Part shown: piece by piece, positions 8,455 to 17,870 of the stretch
Numbering within the stretch: the stretch's first letter is position 1
Layout: the number at the start of each line of letters is the position of its first letter
NCBI RefSeq assembly: GCF_900103345.1
Contig: NZ_LT629702.1
Location: forward strand, 4,216,001 to 4,280,000
Length of the DNA stretch: 64,000 nucleotides
Direction: 5' to 3'
Origin: Pseudomonas azotoformans
GTDB taxonomy: Bacteria; Pseudomonadota; Gammaproteobacteria; Pseudomonadales; Pseudomonadaceae
The notes under the pieces: model-generated
What the model was told of the DNA's origin: nothing
The model's input: the letters and a program-made list of their open reading frames with translations, nothing else
The model's database searches: none
Translations under genes and position numbers: made by a program

Positions 8455-8640
8455 AGAGGGCCTTGTGTGAGCGTGACATCCCGAGGGTGACCAAACCTTC
8501 AAGCTGTTTGCTGGTTCTCAGTGTGCCCATTACCGCCTCCGGTAAATGGCCCGAAAACGACATGTTCATAGCCATCTGAGGCATTCGTGCAATCTGCGCT
8601 TGCCGCACCTTTGGGTGGCTACCAGAATCCCAGTCAGACC
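8455..8640 (-). ncRNA. Candidate small leftward transcript ending at the 8418-8454 terminator
   Basis: No annotated gene reads leftward into the terminator, so a short RNA starting somewhere in 8500-8660 is inferred. A minus-strand reading frame crosses the region but runs on through the terminator hairpin, so a protein is unlikely. No family was recognised and the 5' end is unknown. Confidence 0.35.
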
Positions 8641-8666
8641 TCGTTCACCTCACCAGGATAAACGTC

Positions 8667-8930
8667 ATGATGCATGCGGATTTGATTGACCAGGATGACC
8701 TGCTGGGCCAACTGCGCTCGCTGGGTTTCGAAGTCTCCAGCGGCGCCACCGCCGAGCAGGCCTGCGAGTGCGCAGTGCGTGGTTTGAGCGAGGCGCGGGC
8801 CAAGGCGCTCAAGGGCATGGTGGAGCAGATGTACACTGGCAGTGCGACGATCTTGCCGGCCGTGCGTCAGGCGATCGATAAGCAGTTGTTGCCGGCACTG
8901 GTGCAGTTCAAGCAGAACTCCCGCGCCTGA
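8667..8930 (+). CDS. Small conserved hypothetical protein
   Basis: An 87-residue soluble, acidic, mostly helical protein (LIDQDDLLGQLRSLGFEV near the start). An AGGA site lies about 8 bases before the ATG-ATG start; either ATG could be used. It has no signal peptide, no cysteine motif beyond two Cys at about residues 33-35, and no recognised domain. It lies between the gamma-butyrobetaine gene and gbdR and ends just before a REPIN. Function unknown. Confidence 0.6.
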   Translation: MMHADLIDQDDLLGQLRSLGFEVSSGATAEQACECAVRGLSEARAKALKGMVEQMYTGSATILPAVRQAIDKQLLPALVQFKQNSRA

Positions 8931-8935
8931 TCAAT

Positions 8936-9013
8936 TGCTATCGGGGGCAAGCCCCCTCCCACCTTTGACTGTGTTCACCCATCCAAATGTGGGAGGGGGC
9001 TTGCCCCCGATAC
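8936..9013. repeat. REPIN, GGGGGCTTGCCCCCGAT family, reciprocal arrangement
   Basis: Outer ends are TATCGGGGG/CCCCCGATA and the TGTGGG ends face inward across a spacer beginning CCTTTGACTGTGTTCACCC. The same arrangement and spacer occur at 20168. Confidence 0.92.
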
Positions 9014-9025
9014 AGACACCTCGGT

Positions 9026-10129
9026 CTAGAGCCGCACGCTGGCAAACGTCGACTCGTTGCGCGCCTGACTCAACGCCGACATCGGCCCCGACAACGGTGA
9101 CAACACCAGCGCCTGCGGAATCGGCATCATCGCCACTTGCTGGGTAGTGTTGGACCCCACGCGCTCATCCCGTGGCGGAATGCCGAAGTATTCGCGGTAG
9201 CACTTGGAAAAATGCGGCGTGGACACAAACCCGCACACCGACGCCACTTCGATGATCGACATCGGCGTTTGCTTGAGCAGCTGCCGTGCACGGATCAGGC
9301 GCAGCTTGAGGTAGTAACGCGACGGCGAGCAGTGCAGGTACTTCTGGAACAACCGCTCCAACTGGCGACGGGAGACGGCGACGTACACCGCCAGTTCATC
9401 CAGGTCGATCGGCTCTTCCAGGTTGGCTTCCATCAACGCCACGATTTCCTGCAGCTTCGGCTGGTTGGTGCCGAGCATGTGCTTGAGCGGCACGCGCTGG
9501 TGGTCTTGCTCGTTGCGGATGCGCTCGTACACAAACATCTCGGAGATGGCGGCCGACAGTTCGCGACCGTGATCGCGGCTGATCAGGTGCAGCATCATGT
9601 CCAGCGGCGCGGTGCCGCCGGAGCTGGTGAAGCGGTTACGGTCGAGGGTGAACAGGCGCGTGCTCATGGCCACGCGGGGGAAGGCTTCCTGCATAGAGGC
9701 CAGGCATTCCCAGTGCACGCTGCAATCAAAACCGTCGAGCAGACCGGCACAAGCCAGGGCCCAACTGCCTGTGCATACCGCGCCCAAGCGGCGCGATTGG
9801 CGTGCCTGGCTTTGCAGCCACGACACATGCTCACGGGTCACGGTACGCTGGATACCCACGCCGCCGCACACGATCACGGTGTCCAGGGCCGGGGCTTTGT
9901 GCATGGAAGCATCGGGAGTGATTTGCAGACCGTCGCTGGCCCACACCTGGTTTCCGTCGACACTCAAGGTCGTCCAGCGATACAGCTCGCGGCCGGAGAG
10001 CTGGTTGGCCATGCGCAGCGGTTCGACTGCGGAGGCCAGGGAAATCAGCGTGAAATTGTCCAGCAGCAAAAAGCCGATGGATTGAGGCGCACGGTTCTGG
10101 GGTTGGGCCCCGGAGTTGAACGACGTCAT
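9026..10129 (-). CDS. gbdR: GlxA-type AraC family regulator of glycine betaine catabolism
   Basis: A 367-residue protein. Residues 15-200 are a DJ-1/PfpI-like domain (GFLLLDNFTLISLASAVEPL). Residues 225-325 are an AraC HTH with SRRQLERLFQKYL and FVSTPHFSKCYREYFG. A proline- and serine-rich tail of about 40 residues follows. GbdR activates betaine and dimethylglycine catabolism, choline transport and related genes when glycine betaine or dimethylglycine accumulates. Length and the position next to sdaB-cbcXWV match P. aeruginosa gbdR. It is distinct from cdhR, which shares architecture but sits in the carnitine locus. Confidence 0.92.
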   Translation of the reverse strand: MTSFNSGAQPQNRAPQSIGFLLLDNFTLISLASAVEPLRMANQLSGRELYRWTTLSVDGNQVWASDGLQITPDASMHKAPALDTVIVCGGVGIQRTVTREHVSWLQSQARQSRRLGAVCTGSWALACAGLLDGFDCSVHWECLASMQEAFPRVAMSTRLFTLDRNRFTSSGGTAPLDMMLHLISRDHGRELSAAISEMFVYERIRNEQDHQRVPLKHMLGTNQPKLQEIVALMEANLEEPIDLDELAVYVAVSRRQLERLFQKYLHCSPSRYYLKLRLIRARQLLKQTPMSIIEVASVCGFVSTPHFSKCYREYFGIPPRDERVGSNTTQQVAMMPIPQALVLSPLSGPMSALSQARNESTFASVRL

Positions 10130-10550
10130 CGCGGTATCTCCTCACACAAAGCGGGTGATGGCCTCAGGCGAGGCTCTTGTTATTGCGCTCTTCATCCGGC
10201 GAGGAGAGAGGCTTTGAATTGATAGAGCAAATGCCATGCCTAAATTTGAATGGCCGTCCAATAACTCCTAAAAACGACCTCATGACGCGTCTAAACAAGC
10301 CCGCGCCGCAAGTATGGTTATGGCTGGAATTGGCCGTAGGAACATGCCCGGGCAAGGTGTGTGAGCAGATCGGTAGCACTTGTGGGAAGGCGCTTTGCGG
10401 GCGTGGGAGAAGTCTGTCACCCAACGCGCGGGAGACCGGTGATCAGGTCGGAAATCGTTCGCAAGCTACTTATCTATTTGCGACGCGCTAAAAGGTGGCG
10501 CTTTTGGATCCGGGTGTTCACTTTATGCGCAGTGTTGTCTGGACTACCGT
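10130..10550. other. Intergenic region upstream of gbdR
   Basis: About 420 bases with no convincing gene. The reading frames here lack ribosome sites and recognisable sequence. It must hold the gbdR promoter. No clear operator repeat was found. It ends at a REPIN. Confidence 0.4.
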
Positions 10551-10634
10551 ATTCGCGAGCAAGCCCGCTCCCACACTTGACCGCGTTCTCATGTTGGAAC
10601 TCGATCAAATGTGGGAGCGGGCTTGCTCGCGAAT
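10551..10634. repeat. REPIN, GCGGGCTTGCTCGCGAAT family
   Basis: Inverted arms ATTCGCGAGCAAGCCCGCTC... and complement, separated by about 35 bases containing CTTGACCGCGTTCTCATG. It lies just after the sdaB stop. Confidence 0.93.
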
Positions 10635-10649
10635 ACAGGCGACGCGGTC

Positions 10650-12026
10650 TTAACATTCTACGGCGCTGACCGCCAACCCACCCCGGGAGGTCTCTTTGTA
10701 CTTGTCATGCATGTCCGCCCCGGTATCGCGCATGGTGCGGATCACCCGGTCCAGGGAGATAAAGTGCTGGCCGTCGCCGCGCAGCGCCATTTGCGCCGCG
10801 TTGATCGCTTTCACCGCCGCAATTGCGTTGCGCTCGATGCACGGCACCTGTACCAGCCCACCCACCGGGTCGCAGGTCAGGCCCAGGTTGTGTTCCAGGC
10901 CGATCTCGGCGGCGTTGCACAGTTGTTCCGGCGTGGCGCCGAGGATCTCGGCCAGCCCGGCGGCGGCCATGGCGCAGGCAGAACCGACTTCACCCTGGCA
11001 GCCGACTTCGGCGCCGGAGATCGAGGCGTTCTTCTTGCACAGAATGCCCACCGCCGCCGCACCGAGCAGGTAGTCGACCACATTGGCTTCGGTGACTTCC
11101 TCGCTGAACTTCATGAAGTAGTGCAGCACCGCCGGGATGATCCCAGCCGCGCCGTTGGTGGGTGCCGTGACCATGCGTCCACCGGCGGCGTTTTCTTCGT
11201 TCACCGCCAGGGCGAACAGGTTGACCCATTCCATGGCACTCAGGGTCGAACCGATCACATTCGGCTTGTTCAACTCCTGCAGGCTGCGGTGCAGCTTGGC
11301 GGCACGCCGACGCACGTTGAGGCCGCCGGGCAGGATGCCTTCGTGCTTGAGGCCTTGCTCAACGCAATCCTGCATGGCGCGCCAGAGCTTCATCAGGCCG
11401 CTGCGGATTTCATCTTCAGAGCGCCAGACCTTCTCGTTGGCCATCATCAACTCGGCCACGCGCAGGTTGTGGGTCTTGCACAGCTGCAACAGCTCCACCG
11501 CGCTGGAGAAATCGTAAGGCAACTCGGTGCGGTCCATGTCGGCCACGCCGCTTTGCGCCTGGGCCTCATCCACCACGAAACCGCCGCCCACCGAGTAGTA
11601 GGTGTCGCGGTGCAGCTCGCCGTCATCACCAGACACCACCAGCGTCATGGCGTTGGGGTGGAACGGCAGGTTTTCGTCGAGCAGGCGCATGTCCCGCGCC
11701 CAGACGAAGGGCACTGGCAGGCGCCCGTCCAGCAGCAAGGTGTCGGTCTCGCGCAGGGTGTGAATGCGCAGGCCGATTTGCGACGGATCGATAGCGTCAG
11801 GCCATTCGCCCATCAGGCCCATGATGGTCGCGGTATCGCTGCCGTGGCCGATGCCGGTGGCGGACAAGGAGCCGTAGAGCTGAACTTCGACGCGCCGCAC
11901 TTGCTCCAACAGTTCACGTTCACGCAAGCCTTGAACGAACAACGCCGCGGCGCGCATGGGGCCGACGGTGTGCGAACTCGAAGGCCCGATGCCGATCTTG
12001 AACAGGTCGAAAACACTGATAGCCAT
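10650..12026 (-). CDS. sdaB: L-serine ammonia-lyase (iron-sulphur type)
   Basis: A 458-residue serine dehydratase. The N-terminal beta domain carries [15 protein letters not shown] (residues 13-27) and the alpha domain carries the Cys ligands of the 4Fe-4S cluster in [16 protein letters not shown] and [17 protein letters not shown]. It deaminates serine to pyruvate. In betaine-degrading pseudomonads serine is the end product of sarcosine and glycine turnover, which explains its place beside gbdR and cbcXWV. Start chosen at the ATG giving the full conserved [15 protein letters not shown]-terminus. Confidence 0.93.
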   Translation of the reverse strand: MAISVFDLFKIGIGPSSSHTVGPMRAAALFVQGLRERELLEQVRRVEVQLYGSLSATGIGHGSDTATIMGLMGEWPDAIDPSQIGLRIHTLRETDTLLLDGRLPVPFVWARDMRLLDENLPFHPNAMTLVVSGDDGELHRDTYYSVGGGFVVDEAQAQSGVADMDRTELPYDFSSAVELLQLCKTHNLRVAELMMANEKVWRSEDEIRSGLMKLWRAMQDCVEQGLKHEGILPGGLNVRRRAAKLHRSLQELNKPNVIGSTLSAMEWVNLFALAVNEENAAGGRMVTAPTNGAAGIIPAVLHYFMKFSEEVTEANVVDYLLGAAAVGILCKKNASISGAEVGCQGEVGSACAMAAAGLAEILGATPEQLCNAAEIGLEHNLGLTCDPVGGLVQVPCIERNAIAAVKAINAAQMALRGDGQHFISLDRVIRTMRDTGADMHDKYKETSRGGLAVSAVEC

Positions 12027-12441
12027 TAACGTGGAACTCCGCAGGTGAACAGGCCGGACACCAAGGAGCTGCTACGCTCAGATCGCCCAGATGGCGGCAT
12101 CATCAAGCTTTTGTTCGCCGTCACGGCGTCTCACACCGACGCACCCATGCTCACCAGCGCCGCGTCTGTGCGATCACCGGTTTTGGCCGTTTTTAGCGGT
12201 GCAGATGGGCAAAAACTGCAGTTTTGCCTTGGGAAAAACCTGTAAGCGACGTCACCGACACTGGATACGACCCTCCCTGTACTGGATACGACGCCCCCTG
12301 TAGGCGTCAGATTTTCACTGGTACATGATCAGTCTCGACTCGTTTGCAAGGCGCCGTGCCAGAGCTGTGGTCGCACGCTCTAAACGCAACACTTATAAAG
12401 CGCGGCGAAGGCCGCCAGAAAAAACACAGGAGTCTAGCCCC
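12027..12441. other. sdaB-cbcX divergent intergenic region
   Basis: A 415-base non-coding gap holding both promoters and the long leader of cbcX. Apart from the 21-bp tandem repeat at 12260-12301, an AACTGCAGTT inverted repeat with flanking AAAA/TTTT-like runs is seen near 12210-12225. Confidence 0.5.
12260..12301. promoter_or_regulatory. 21-bp tandem repeat, candidate GbdR operator
   Basis: Two abutting copies, 12260-12280 and 12281-12301, agree at 19 of 21 positions: ACTGGATACGAC, two differing bases, then CCCTGT. Period 21 equals two helical turns, so both copies face the same side of the helix, as AraC-family activators prefer. It lies about 140 bp before cbcX and 235 bp before sdaB. Confidence 0.55.
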
Positions 12442-13389
12442 ATGAAAGCTTCACCCTCGTTGTTGTTGGCCGCCATGCTGAGTCTGCCAGTCGTGGCGCA
12501 CGCTGCAGAACCGGCACAATGCCAGACCGTCAACTTCTCCGATGTCGGCTGGACCGATATCACCGTCACCACCGCCACCACCAGCGAAATCCTCAAGGGC
12601 CTGGGCTACAAGCCGCGCACCACGATGATTTCGGTGCCGGTGACCTACAAGTCCCTGGCCGACGGCAAGAACATGGACATCTTCCTCGGCAACTGGATGC
12701 CGACCATGGAAAACGACATCAAGCAGTACCGTGATGCCGGCACCGTGGAGACCGTGCGTGCCAACCTGGAGAACGCCAAGTACACCCTGGCGGTCCCGGA
12801 AGCGCTGTACAACAAAGGCCTGAAGGACTTCGCCGATATCGCCAAATTCAAGGATGAGCTGGGCGGCAAGATCTACGGCATCGAGCCGGGCAACGACGGC
12901 AACCGCACCATCCAGACGCTGATCGACAAAGACGCCTTCGGCCTGAAAACCGCCGGTTTCAAAGTCGTCGAATCCAGCGAAGCCGGCATGCTCTCCCAGG
13001 TTGAACGCGCCACCAAGCGCGACCAGGCCATCGTGTTCCTCGGCTGGGAACCGCACCCGATGAACACCCGCTTCAAGATGAAGTACCTGACCGGGGGTGA
13101 TGATTCCTTCGGCCCCAACTACGGCCAGGCCACCATCTACACCAACACCCGCAAGGGCTACACCGAGGAATGCAGCAACGTGGGCCAGTTGCTGAAAAAC
13201 CTGGTGTTCACCCTGAACATGGAAAGCACCCTGATGGGTAATGTCCTGGACGACAAGATGAAACCCGACGCCGCGGCGAAAGCCTGGCTGAAGAAGAACC
13301 CGCAAGTACTCGACACCTGGCTCGCCGGCGTCACCACCGTTGATGGCAAACCTGGCCTGGACGCCGTGAAAGCTTACCTCTCCAAGTAA
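12442..13389 (+). CDS. cbcX: Choline/betaine-binding periplasmic protein
   Basis: A 315-residue protein with a Sec signal peptide (cleavage near VVAHA-AEPAQ) and an OpuAC-type fold. Conserved segments VGWTDITVTTATT, DIFLGNWMPTM and VFLGWEPHPMN supply cage aromatic residues for quaternary amines. The start is the ATG preceded by CAGGAG at a normal distance; an upstream in-frame extension has no ribosome site. It heads cbcXWV. Similar throughout to caiX (3716), suggesting an old duplication with specialisation for choline versus carnitine. Confidence 0.92.
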   Translation: MKASPSLLLAAMLSLPVVAHAAEPAQCQTVNFSDVGWTDITVTTATTSEILKGLGYKPRTTMISVPVTYKSLADGKNMDIFLGNWMPTMENDIKQYRDAGTVETVRANLENAKYTLAVPEALYNKGLKDFADIAKFKDELGGKIYGIEPGNDGNRTIQTLIDKDAFGLKTAGFKVVESSEAGMLSQVERATKRDQAIVFLGWEPHPMNTRFKMKYLTGGDDSFGPNYGQATIYTNTRKGYTEECSNVGQLLKNLVFTLNMESTLMGNVLDDKMKPDAAAKAWLKKNPQVLDTWLAGVTTVDGKPGLDAVKAYLSK

Positions 13390-13399
13390 TGCCGCTGAC

Positions 13400-13423
13400 C
13401 CCGGGGCGGTGCGCTGCCCCGGG
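13400..13423 (+). promoter_or_regulatory. Intercistronic hairpin between cbcX and cbcW
   Basis: CCCGGGGC (13400-13407) and GCCCCGGG (13416-13423) form an 8-bp GC stem with an 8-base loop, followed by a short T run. Such hairpins after a binding-protein gene often stabilise its mRNA or attenuate read-through, giving more binding protein than permease. Confidence 0.55.
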
Positions 13424-13458
13424 ATGTTTTCCCTCTTCGCATGTGGACATTCACTACC

Positions 13459-14304
13459 ATGCTGACTGAACAGAAAATCCCACTAGGCCAGTACATCGCT
13501 GCCTTCGTCGAATGGTTGACCCAACATGGCGCCAACTATTTCGACGCAATCGCATCGACACTGGAAACGATGATCCACGGCGTGACGTTTGCGCTGACCT
13601 GGTTCAATCCGCTGGCATTGATCGGTCTGATTGCGCTGCTGGCTCACTTTATCCAACGTAAATGGGGACTGACTGTTTTTGTCATCGCCTCCTTCCTGCT
13701 GATCCTCAACCTGGGTTACTGGCAGGAAACCATGGAGACCCTGGCGCAAGTGCTGTTCGCCACCCTGGTCTGCGTGGTCATCGGCGTGCCGCTGGGCATT
13801 GTTGCCGCGCACAAGCCGTTGTTCTACACCATGATGCGGCCGGTACTCGATCTGATGCAGACCGTACCGACCTTCGTCTACCTCATCCCTACCCTGACCC
13901 TCTTCGGGCTGGGTGTGGTGCCCGGGCTGATTTCCACGGTGGTGTTCGCGATTGCCGCGCCGATCCGCCTGACCTACCTGGGTATCCGTGATGTACCGCA
14001 AGAGTTGATGGACGCCGGCAAGGCCTTTGGCTGCTCGCGCCGTCAGCTGCTCTCGCGCATCGAACTGCCCCACGCCATGCCGAGCATTGCCGCCGGCATT
14101 ACCCAATGCATCATGCTGTCGCTGTCGATGGTGGTGATCGCGGCCCTGGTGGGCGCCGACGGCCTCGGCAAACCGGTGGTCAACGCACTCAACACCGCAG
14201 ACATCGCCCTGGGCTTTGAAGCCGGCCTGGCAATTGTCTTGCTGGCCATCATGCTCGACCGCATCTGCAAACAACCCGACGCTAAAGTAGGGGGTGATGC
14301 ATGA
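13459..14304 (+). CDS. cbcW: Choline/betaine/carnitine ABC transporter permease
   Basis: A 281-residue inner-membrane protein with about six to seven membrane segments. The EAA loop lies around residues 185-205 (MDAGKAFGCSRRQLLSRIELPHAMP). Start set at MLTEQKIPLGQY, which matches the family N-terminus; an ATG 18 bases earlier is also possible. It overlaps cbcV by 4 bp (ATGA). Expected to work with CbcX, CaiX and a third betaine-specific binding protein encoded elsewhere. Confidence 0.9.
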   Translation: MLTEQKIPLGQYIAAFVEWLTQHGANYFDAIASTLETMIHGVTFALTWFNPLALIGLIALLAHFIQRKWGLTVFVIASFLLILNLGYWQETMETLAQVLFATLVCVVIGVPLGIVAAHKPLFYTMMRPVLDLMQTVPTFVYLIPTLTLFGLGVVPGLISTVVFAIAAPIRLTYLGIRDVPQELMDAGKAFGCSRRQLLSRIELPHAMPSIAAGITQCIMLSLSMVVIAALVGADGLGKPVVNALNTADIALGFEAGLAIVLLAIMLDRICKQPDAKVGGDA

Positions 14305-15479
14305 GCATTATCCGATTCGACAAAGTCGACGTGATCTTCTCCAAAGACCCACGCGAAGCGCTCAAGCTGCTGGACCAGGGCATGAGCCGTAACGAGATCC
14401 TGAAAAAGACCGGGCAGATTGTCGGCGTGGAAAAAGCCAGCCTGGATATCGAGAAAGGCGAAATCTGCGTGCTGATGGGCCTGTCGGGTTCCGGCAAGTC
14501 GAGCCTGTTGCGTTGCATCAACGGCCTCAACACCGTGAGCCGGGGCCAGCTGTTCGTGGAGCATGAAGGTCGCCAGATCGACATCGCGTCCTGCACCCCC
14601 GCCGAGCTGAAAATGATGCGCACCAAGCGCATCGCCATGGTGTTCCAGAAGTTCGCCCTGATGCCTTGGCTGACGGTGCGCGAAAACATCAGCTTCGGCC
14701 TCGAGATGCAGGGCCGCCCGGAGAAAGACCGCCGCAAACTGGTGGATGAGAAACTCGAGCTGGTGGGTCTGACCCAGTGGCGCAACAAGAAGCCGGACGA
14801 ACTCTCCGGCGGCATGCAGCAGCGCGTCGGCCTGGCCCGAGCGCTGGCGATGGACGCCGATATCCTGCTGATGGACGAACCCTTCTCCGCCCTCGACCCG
14901 CTGATCCGGCAAGGGCTGCAGGACGAGTTGCTGGAACTGCAACGCAAGCTGAGCAAGACCATCGTGTTCGTGAGCCACGACCTCGATGAAGCGCTCAAGC
15001 TGGGCAGCCGCATCGCGATCATGAAAGACGGCAAGATCATCCAGTACAGCGTGCCGGAAGAGATCGTGCTGAACCCGGCGGACGACTATGTGCGGACCTT
15101 CGTCGCCCACACCAACCCGCTGAACGTACTGTGCGGCCGCAGCCTGATGCGCACCCTGGACAACTGCAAGCGCGTCAACGGTTCGGTATGCCTGGACCCG
15201 GGCGGCGACTCGTGGCTGGACCTGGCCGAAGGCAACACCATCCAGGGCGCCCGCCAGAATGGCGCGGTGATGAACCTGCAGAACTGGGCACCGGGGCAAG
15301 CGGTGGAAGGTTTGGGGCGGTTGCCGACGCTGGTGGACTCGAACATCGGCATGCGCGACGCGTTGCAGATCCGTTATCACACCGGGAACAAACTGGTGTT
15401 GCATGACAACAACCAGGTGGTGGGGATTCTGGGGGACAGTGAGCTGTACCACGCCCTGCTGGGCAAGAACCTGGGCTGA
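14301..15479 (+). CDS. cbcV: Choline/betaine/carnitine ABC transporter ATP-binding protein
   Basis: A 392-residue glycine-betaine type ATPase. Walker A is GLSGSGKSSLLRC (about residues 60-72), the ABC signature LSGGMQQRVGLARAL, and Walker B ILLMDEPFSALDP. The C-terminal 120 residues form a CBS-like regulatory region as in OpuAA/ProV proteins, with a less conserved tail. Translationally coupled to cbcW by a 4-bp overlap. Followed by a long-armed REPIN. Confidence 0.93.
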   Translation: MSIIRFDKVDVIFSKDPREALKLLDQGMSRNEILKKTGQIVGVEKASLDIEKGEICVLMGLSGSGKSSLLRCINGLNTVSRGQLFVEHEGRQIDIASCTPAELKMMRTKRIAMVFQKFALMPWLTVRENISFGLEMQGRPEKDRRKLVDEKLELVGLTQWRNKKPDELSGGMQQRVGLARALAMDADILLMDEPFSALDPLIRQGLQDELLELQRKLSKTIVFVSHDLDEALKLGSRIAIMKDGKIIQYSVPEEIVLNPADDYVRTFVAHTNPLNVLCGRSLMRTLDNCKRVNGSVCLDPGGDSWLDLAEGNTIQGARQNGAVMNLQNWAPGQAVEGLGRLPTLVDSNIGMRDALQIRYHTGNKLVLHDNNQVVGILGDSELYHALLGKNLG

Positions 15480-15492
15480 GTTGCCAGCATCA

Positions 15493-15595
15493 CTGTAGGA
15501 GCGAGCTTGCTCGCGAAGAACGTCAACGATAACGCAGCGCTATCTGGCAGCCCGTGTCGCCTATTCGTTCTTCGCGAGCAAGCTCGCTCCTACAG
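15493..15595. repeat. REPIN, GAGCGAGCTTGCTCGCGAAG family, 30-bp perfect arms
   Basis: Arms 15493-15522 and 15566-15595 are perfect inverse complements. The outer ends are CTGTAGGAG/CTCCTACAG. It lies between the convergent cbcV and betT genes and may act as a transcription barrier. It is the only copy of this subfamily in the window. Confidence 0.95.
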
Positions 15596-15634
15596 GAAAA
15601 GCGGTGTCAGGAAGAACACCGCCCAGCTCAACTA

Positions 15635-17626
15635 TCAGCTATAGACCCGGCCAAGGAGCTGCCGATGGCTTTCAAACTGATCGAGCACGTCCCGGGTGAT
15701 CTGTTCCTGGGTGAAGCCCATCAGGTCGTATTCCTGAGGTCCGTTGTGCAGGTACACCTCGGCACGGTAGTAGCGAGTGCGCTCTTCTTCGGGCAGGTCA
15801 CTCGGCGCCGACGAGTAGGCATCCAGGCTCACTTCATACACAAACGGGTTGCCCTCTTCCATCTCGATGCGTACACCGATGCAGCGCTTGGACTTGCCGA
15901 GCAAGGTCTGCACTTCCAAGCCCTGATCACGCAAGGCCGTCGCCGCTTCTTCCAACGCCGGTGTCACATGCTTGTCCATGAAACGCTGCACAGTGCCTTG
16001 GCTCGGTTGCAGGTCCAGCGCCGTCAGACGCTCGCTGAAACCACGGCGACCCCGCTCGGCCAATTGCGCCTGCTCCTGTTCGATGGCCACGTCCTGGCGC
16101 ATCGCCTTGTGCAAGCCAAACATAAAGAAGATCAGCACCACCGAGAACGGCAGCCCCGCCAGCACCACCATGGTTTGCATGGCTTCGAAGTTGCCGGCGA
16201 ACAAGAGGCCGATGGTCACCAGGGTGATCACCGCCGACCAGAAGATCCGCAGCCAGTGCGGCGCATCTTCATCCACGTTGCCGCCTTTGCAGGACAGGTT
16301 GGCCATCATCACCGCGCCGGAATCCGCCGGGGTCAGGAACAGCACGAAGCCGACAAAGATCGACACGCCGATGACGATTTTCGATGCCGGGTAATGCTCC
16401 AGCAACTGGTAGATGGCCATGGAAGGCTGTTCCAGTGCGGTCTTGCCCAACTCCACCGCACCGTGGTTCAGCACCAGGTCCAGGGCCGAGTTACCGAAGA
16501 TCGACAGCCACGCCAGGGTAAAGCCCAACGGGATCAGCAACACGCCAGCTACCAGTTCACGCACCGTGCGACCACGGGAAATCCGCGCAATGAACATGCC
16601 CACGAATGGCGCCCAGGAAATCCACCACGCCCAGTAGAACAGGGTCCACAGGCCCATCCAGCGTTCGGTCTTGTCGGCGTCGCCTTCGTACACGTACAGG
16701 TCGAAGGTTTTCAGGATGATGCCGTTGAGGTAGTCCCCGGTGTTCTGCACCAGGCCATTGAGCAAATGCAGGGTCGGGCCGAACAACAGCACGAAAATCA
16801 ACAGGCCGCTGAACAGCACGATGTTGAGGTTGGACAGGCGGCGAATGCCGTTCTCCACGCCCGACACGGCGGCGATGGTCGCCACGGTGCTCATCACGAT
16901 GATCACGATCAACAGGTTGGTGTTGCTGTGCTGCATGCCGAACAGGTTTTCCAACCCGGACGACACCTGCATCGAACCGATCCCCAGGTTCGTCACCAGG
17001 CCCAGCAGGGTCACGAACATGCCGAAACCGTCTACCGCATGGCCGGCCGCGCCTTTCACCCAACGCTCACCCACCAGCGGGTACAGCGCCGAACGCAGGG
17101 CCAGCGGCTGGTTATGCCGATACGCGAAGTACGCCACGGCCAGGCCGACCAGGGCATAGATCGCCCAGCCATGCAGGCCCCAGTGCAGGAAGGTCAGTTG
17201 CAGTGCCTGGCGGGCGGCGCCGTTGCTGGCGGCTGCGCCTTCGGGCGGGTTGAAGTAGTGATCCAGCGGCTCCGAGGCGCCGAAGTACAGCAGCGAGATG
17301 CCGATGCCCGACGAGAACAACATGCCGGCCCAGGCGCCGTAGCTGAAGTCCGGGGTATCGTCCTTGCTGCCCAGTTTCAACTTGCCGTAGGACGAAAACG
17401 CCAGGCCCACCACAAACACCAGGTAGGCGGCGATGACCACCATGTAGTACCAGCCGAAGCTTTTCGACAGCCACGCCTGGGCAACACCGAGCATGCGCCC
17501 GGCCTCCTGCGGGGCGATGATCAGAATGGCGGTCAACAACAGAATCAGCGCGGTGGAGGTGTAAAACACCCAACCGTTGACCCGCACCTTTTCCGGTGGG
17601 GTTTTTATAAGAGAGGCAGAACTCAT
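15635..17626 (-). CDS. betT: High-affinity choline BCCT transporter
   Basis: A 663-residue BCCT-family carrier with 12 membrane segments between about residues 15 and 500 and a long cytoplasmic C-terminal domain (about 500-663) typical of BetT. The BCCT signature region with FYWAWWISWAPFVGMFIARI is intact. Start set at MSSASLIKTPPEKVRVNG, preceded by GGAG; longer in-frame starts upstream have no support. It imports choline by proton symport. It is divergent from betIBA with a BetI-type palindrome between. Confidence 0.93.
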   Translation of the reverse strand: MSSASLIKTPPEKVRVNGWVFYTSTALILLLTAILIIAPQEAGRMLGVAQAWLSKSFGWYYMVVIAAYLVFVVGLAFSSYGKLKLGSKDDTPDFSYGAWAGMLFSSGIGISLLYFGASEPLDHYFNPPEGAAASNGAARQALQLTFLHWGLHGWAIYALVGLAVAYFAYRHNQPLALRSALYPLVGERWVKGAAGHAVDGFGMFVTLLGLVTNLGIGSMQVSSGLENLFGMQHSNTNLLIVIIVMSTVATIAAVSGVENGIRRLSNLNIVLFSGLLIFVLLFGPTLHLLNGLVQNTGDYLNGIILKTFDLYVYEGDADKTERWMGLWTLFYWAWWISWAPFVGMFIARISRGRTVRELVAGVLLIPLGFTLAWLSIFGNSALDLVLNHGAVELGKTALEQPSMAIYQLLEHYPASKIVIGVSIFVGFVLFLTPADSGAVMMANLSCKGGNVDEDAPHWLRIFWSAVITLVTIGLLFAGNFEAMQTMVVLAGLPFSVVLIFFMFGLHKAMRQDVAIEQEQAQLAERGRRGFSERLTALDLQPSQGTVQRFMDKHVTPALEEAATALRDQGLEVQTLLGKSKRCIGVRIEMEEGNPFVYEVSLDAYSSAPSDLPEEERTRYYRAEVYLHNGPQEYDLMGFTQEQITRDVLDQFESHRQLLGRVYS

Positions 17627-17870
17627 GGCGCAGATGCTCCGGGCAGTGCGAGAGAGAAACACAAGGCAACGGTTATCCCGGGACATCGATTTTTCGGCAG
17701 TCGACGGACGGGTGTTATAAAGACACCCCGAAAATTCCTGAACCCCGCCGAAGCGGTGTACAGGCCCTGATACGGCCTGTTTCAAGGATTTTTGCAGGTG
17801 TCAGATGTCGCGGCTCCCAGGTAGGGAATATCTGTAGGCAGCGACCATTTGTCGCAGATCTTATTCTTTG

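Noticed and set aside
8330..8608. Minus-strand open frame around the 8418-8454 hairpin
   Set aside because: It reads through the terminator stem and into REP sequence, so it is unlikely to be a protein; an RNA is favoured.
10177..10491. Open frame upstream of gbdR
   Set aside because: No ribosome site, no conserved motif, and composition unlike coding sequence of the neighbours.
15554..17770. A 738-residue plus-strand open frame opposite betT
   Set aside because: It is the antisense of a complete BCCT transporter; its sequence is His/Gln/Arg-rich with no domain and no ribosome site. It arises from GC-rich codon bias.
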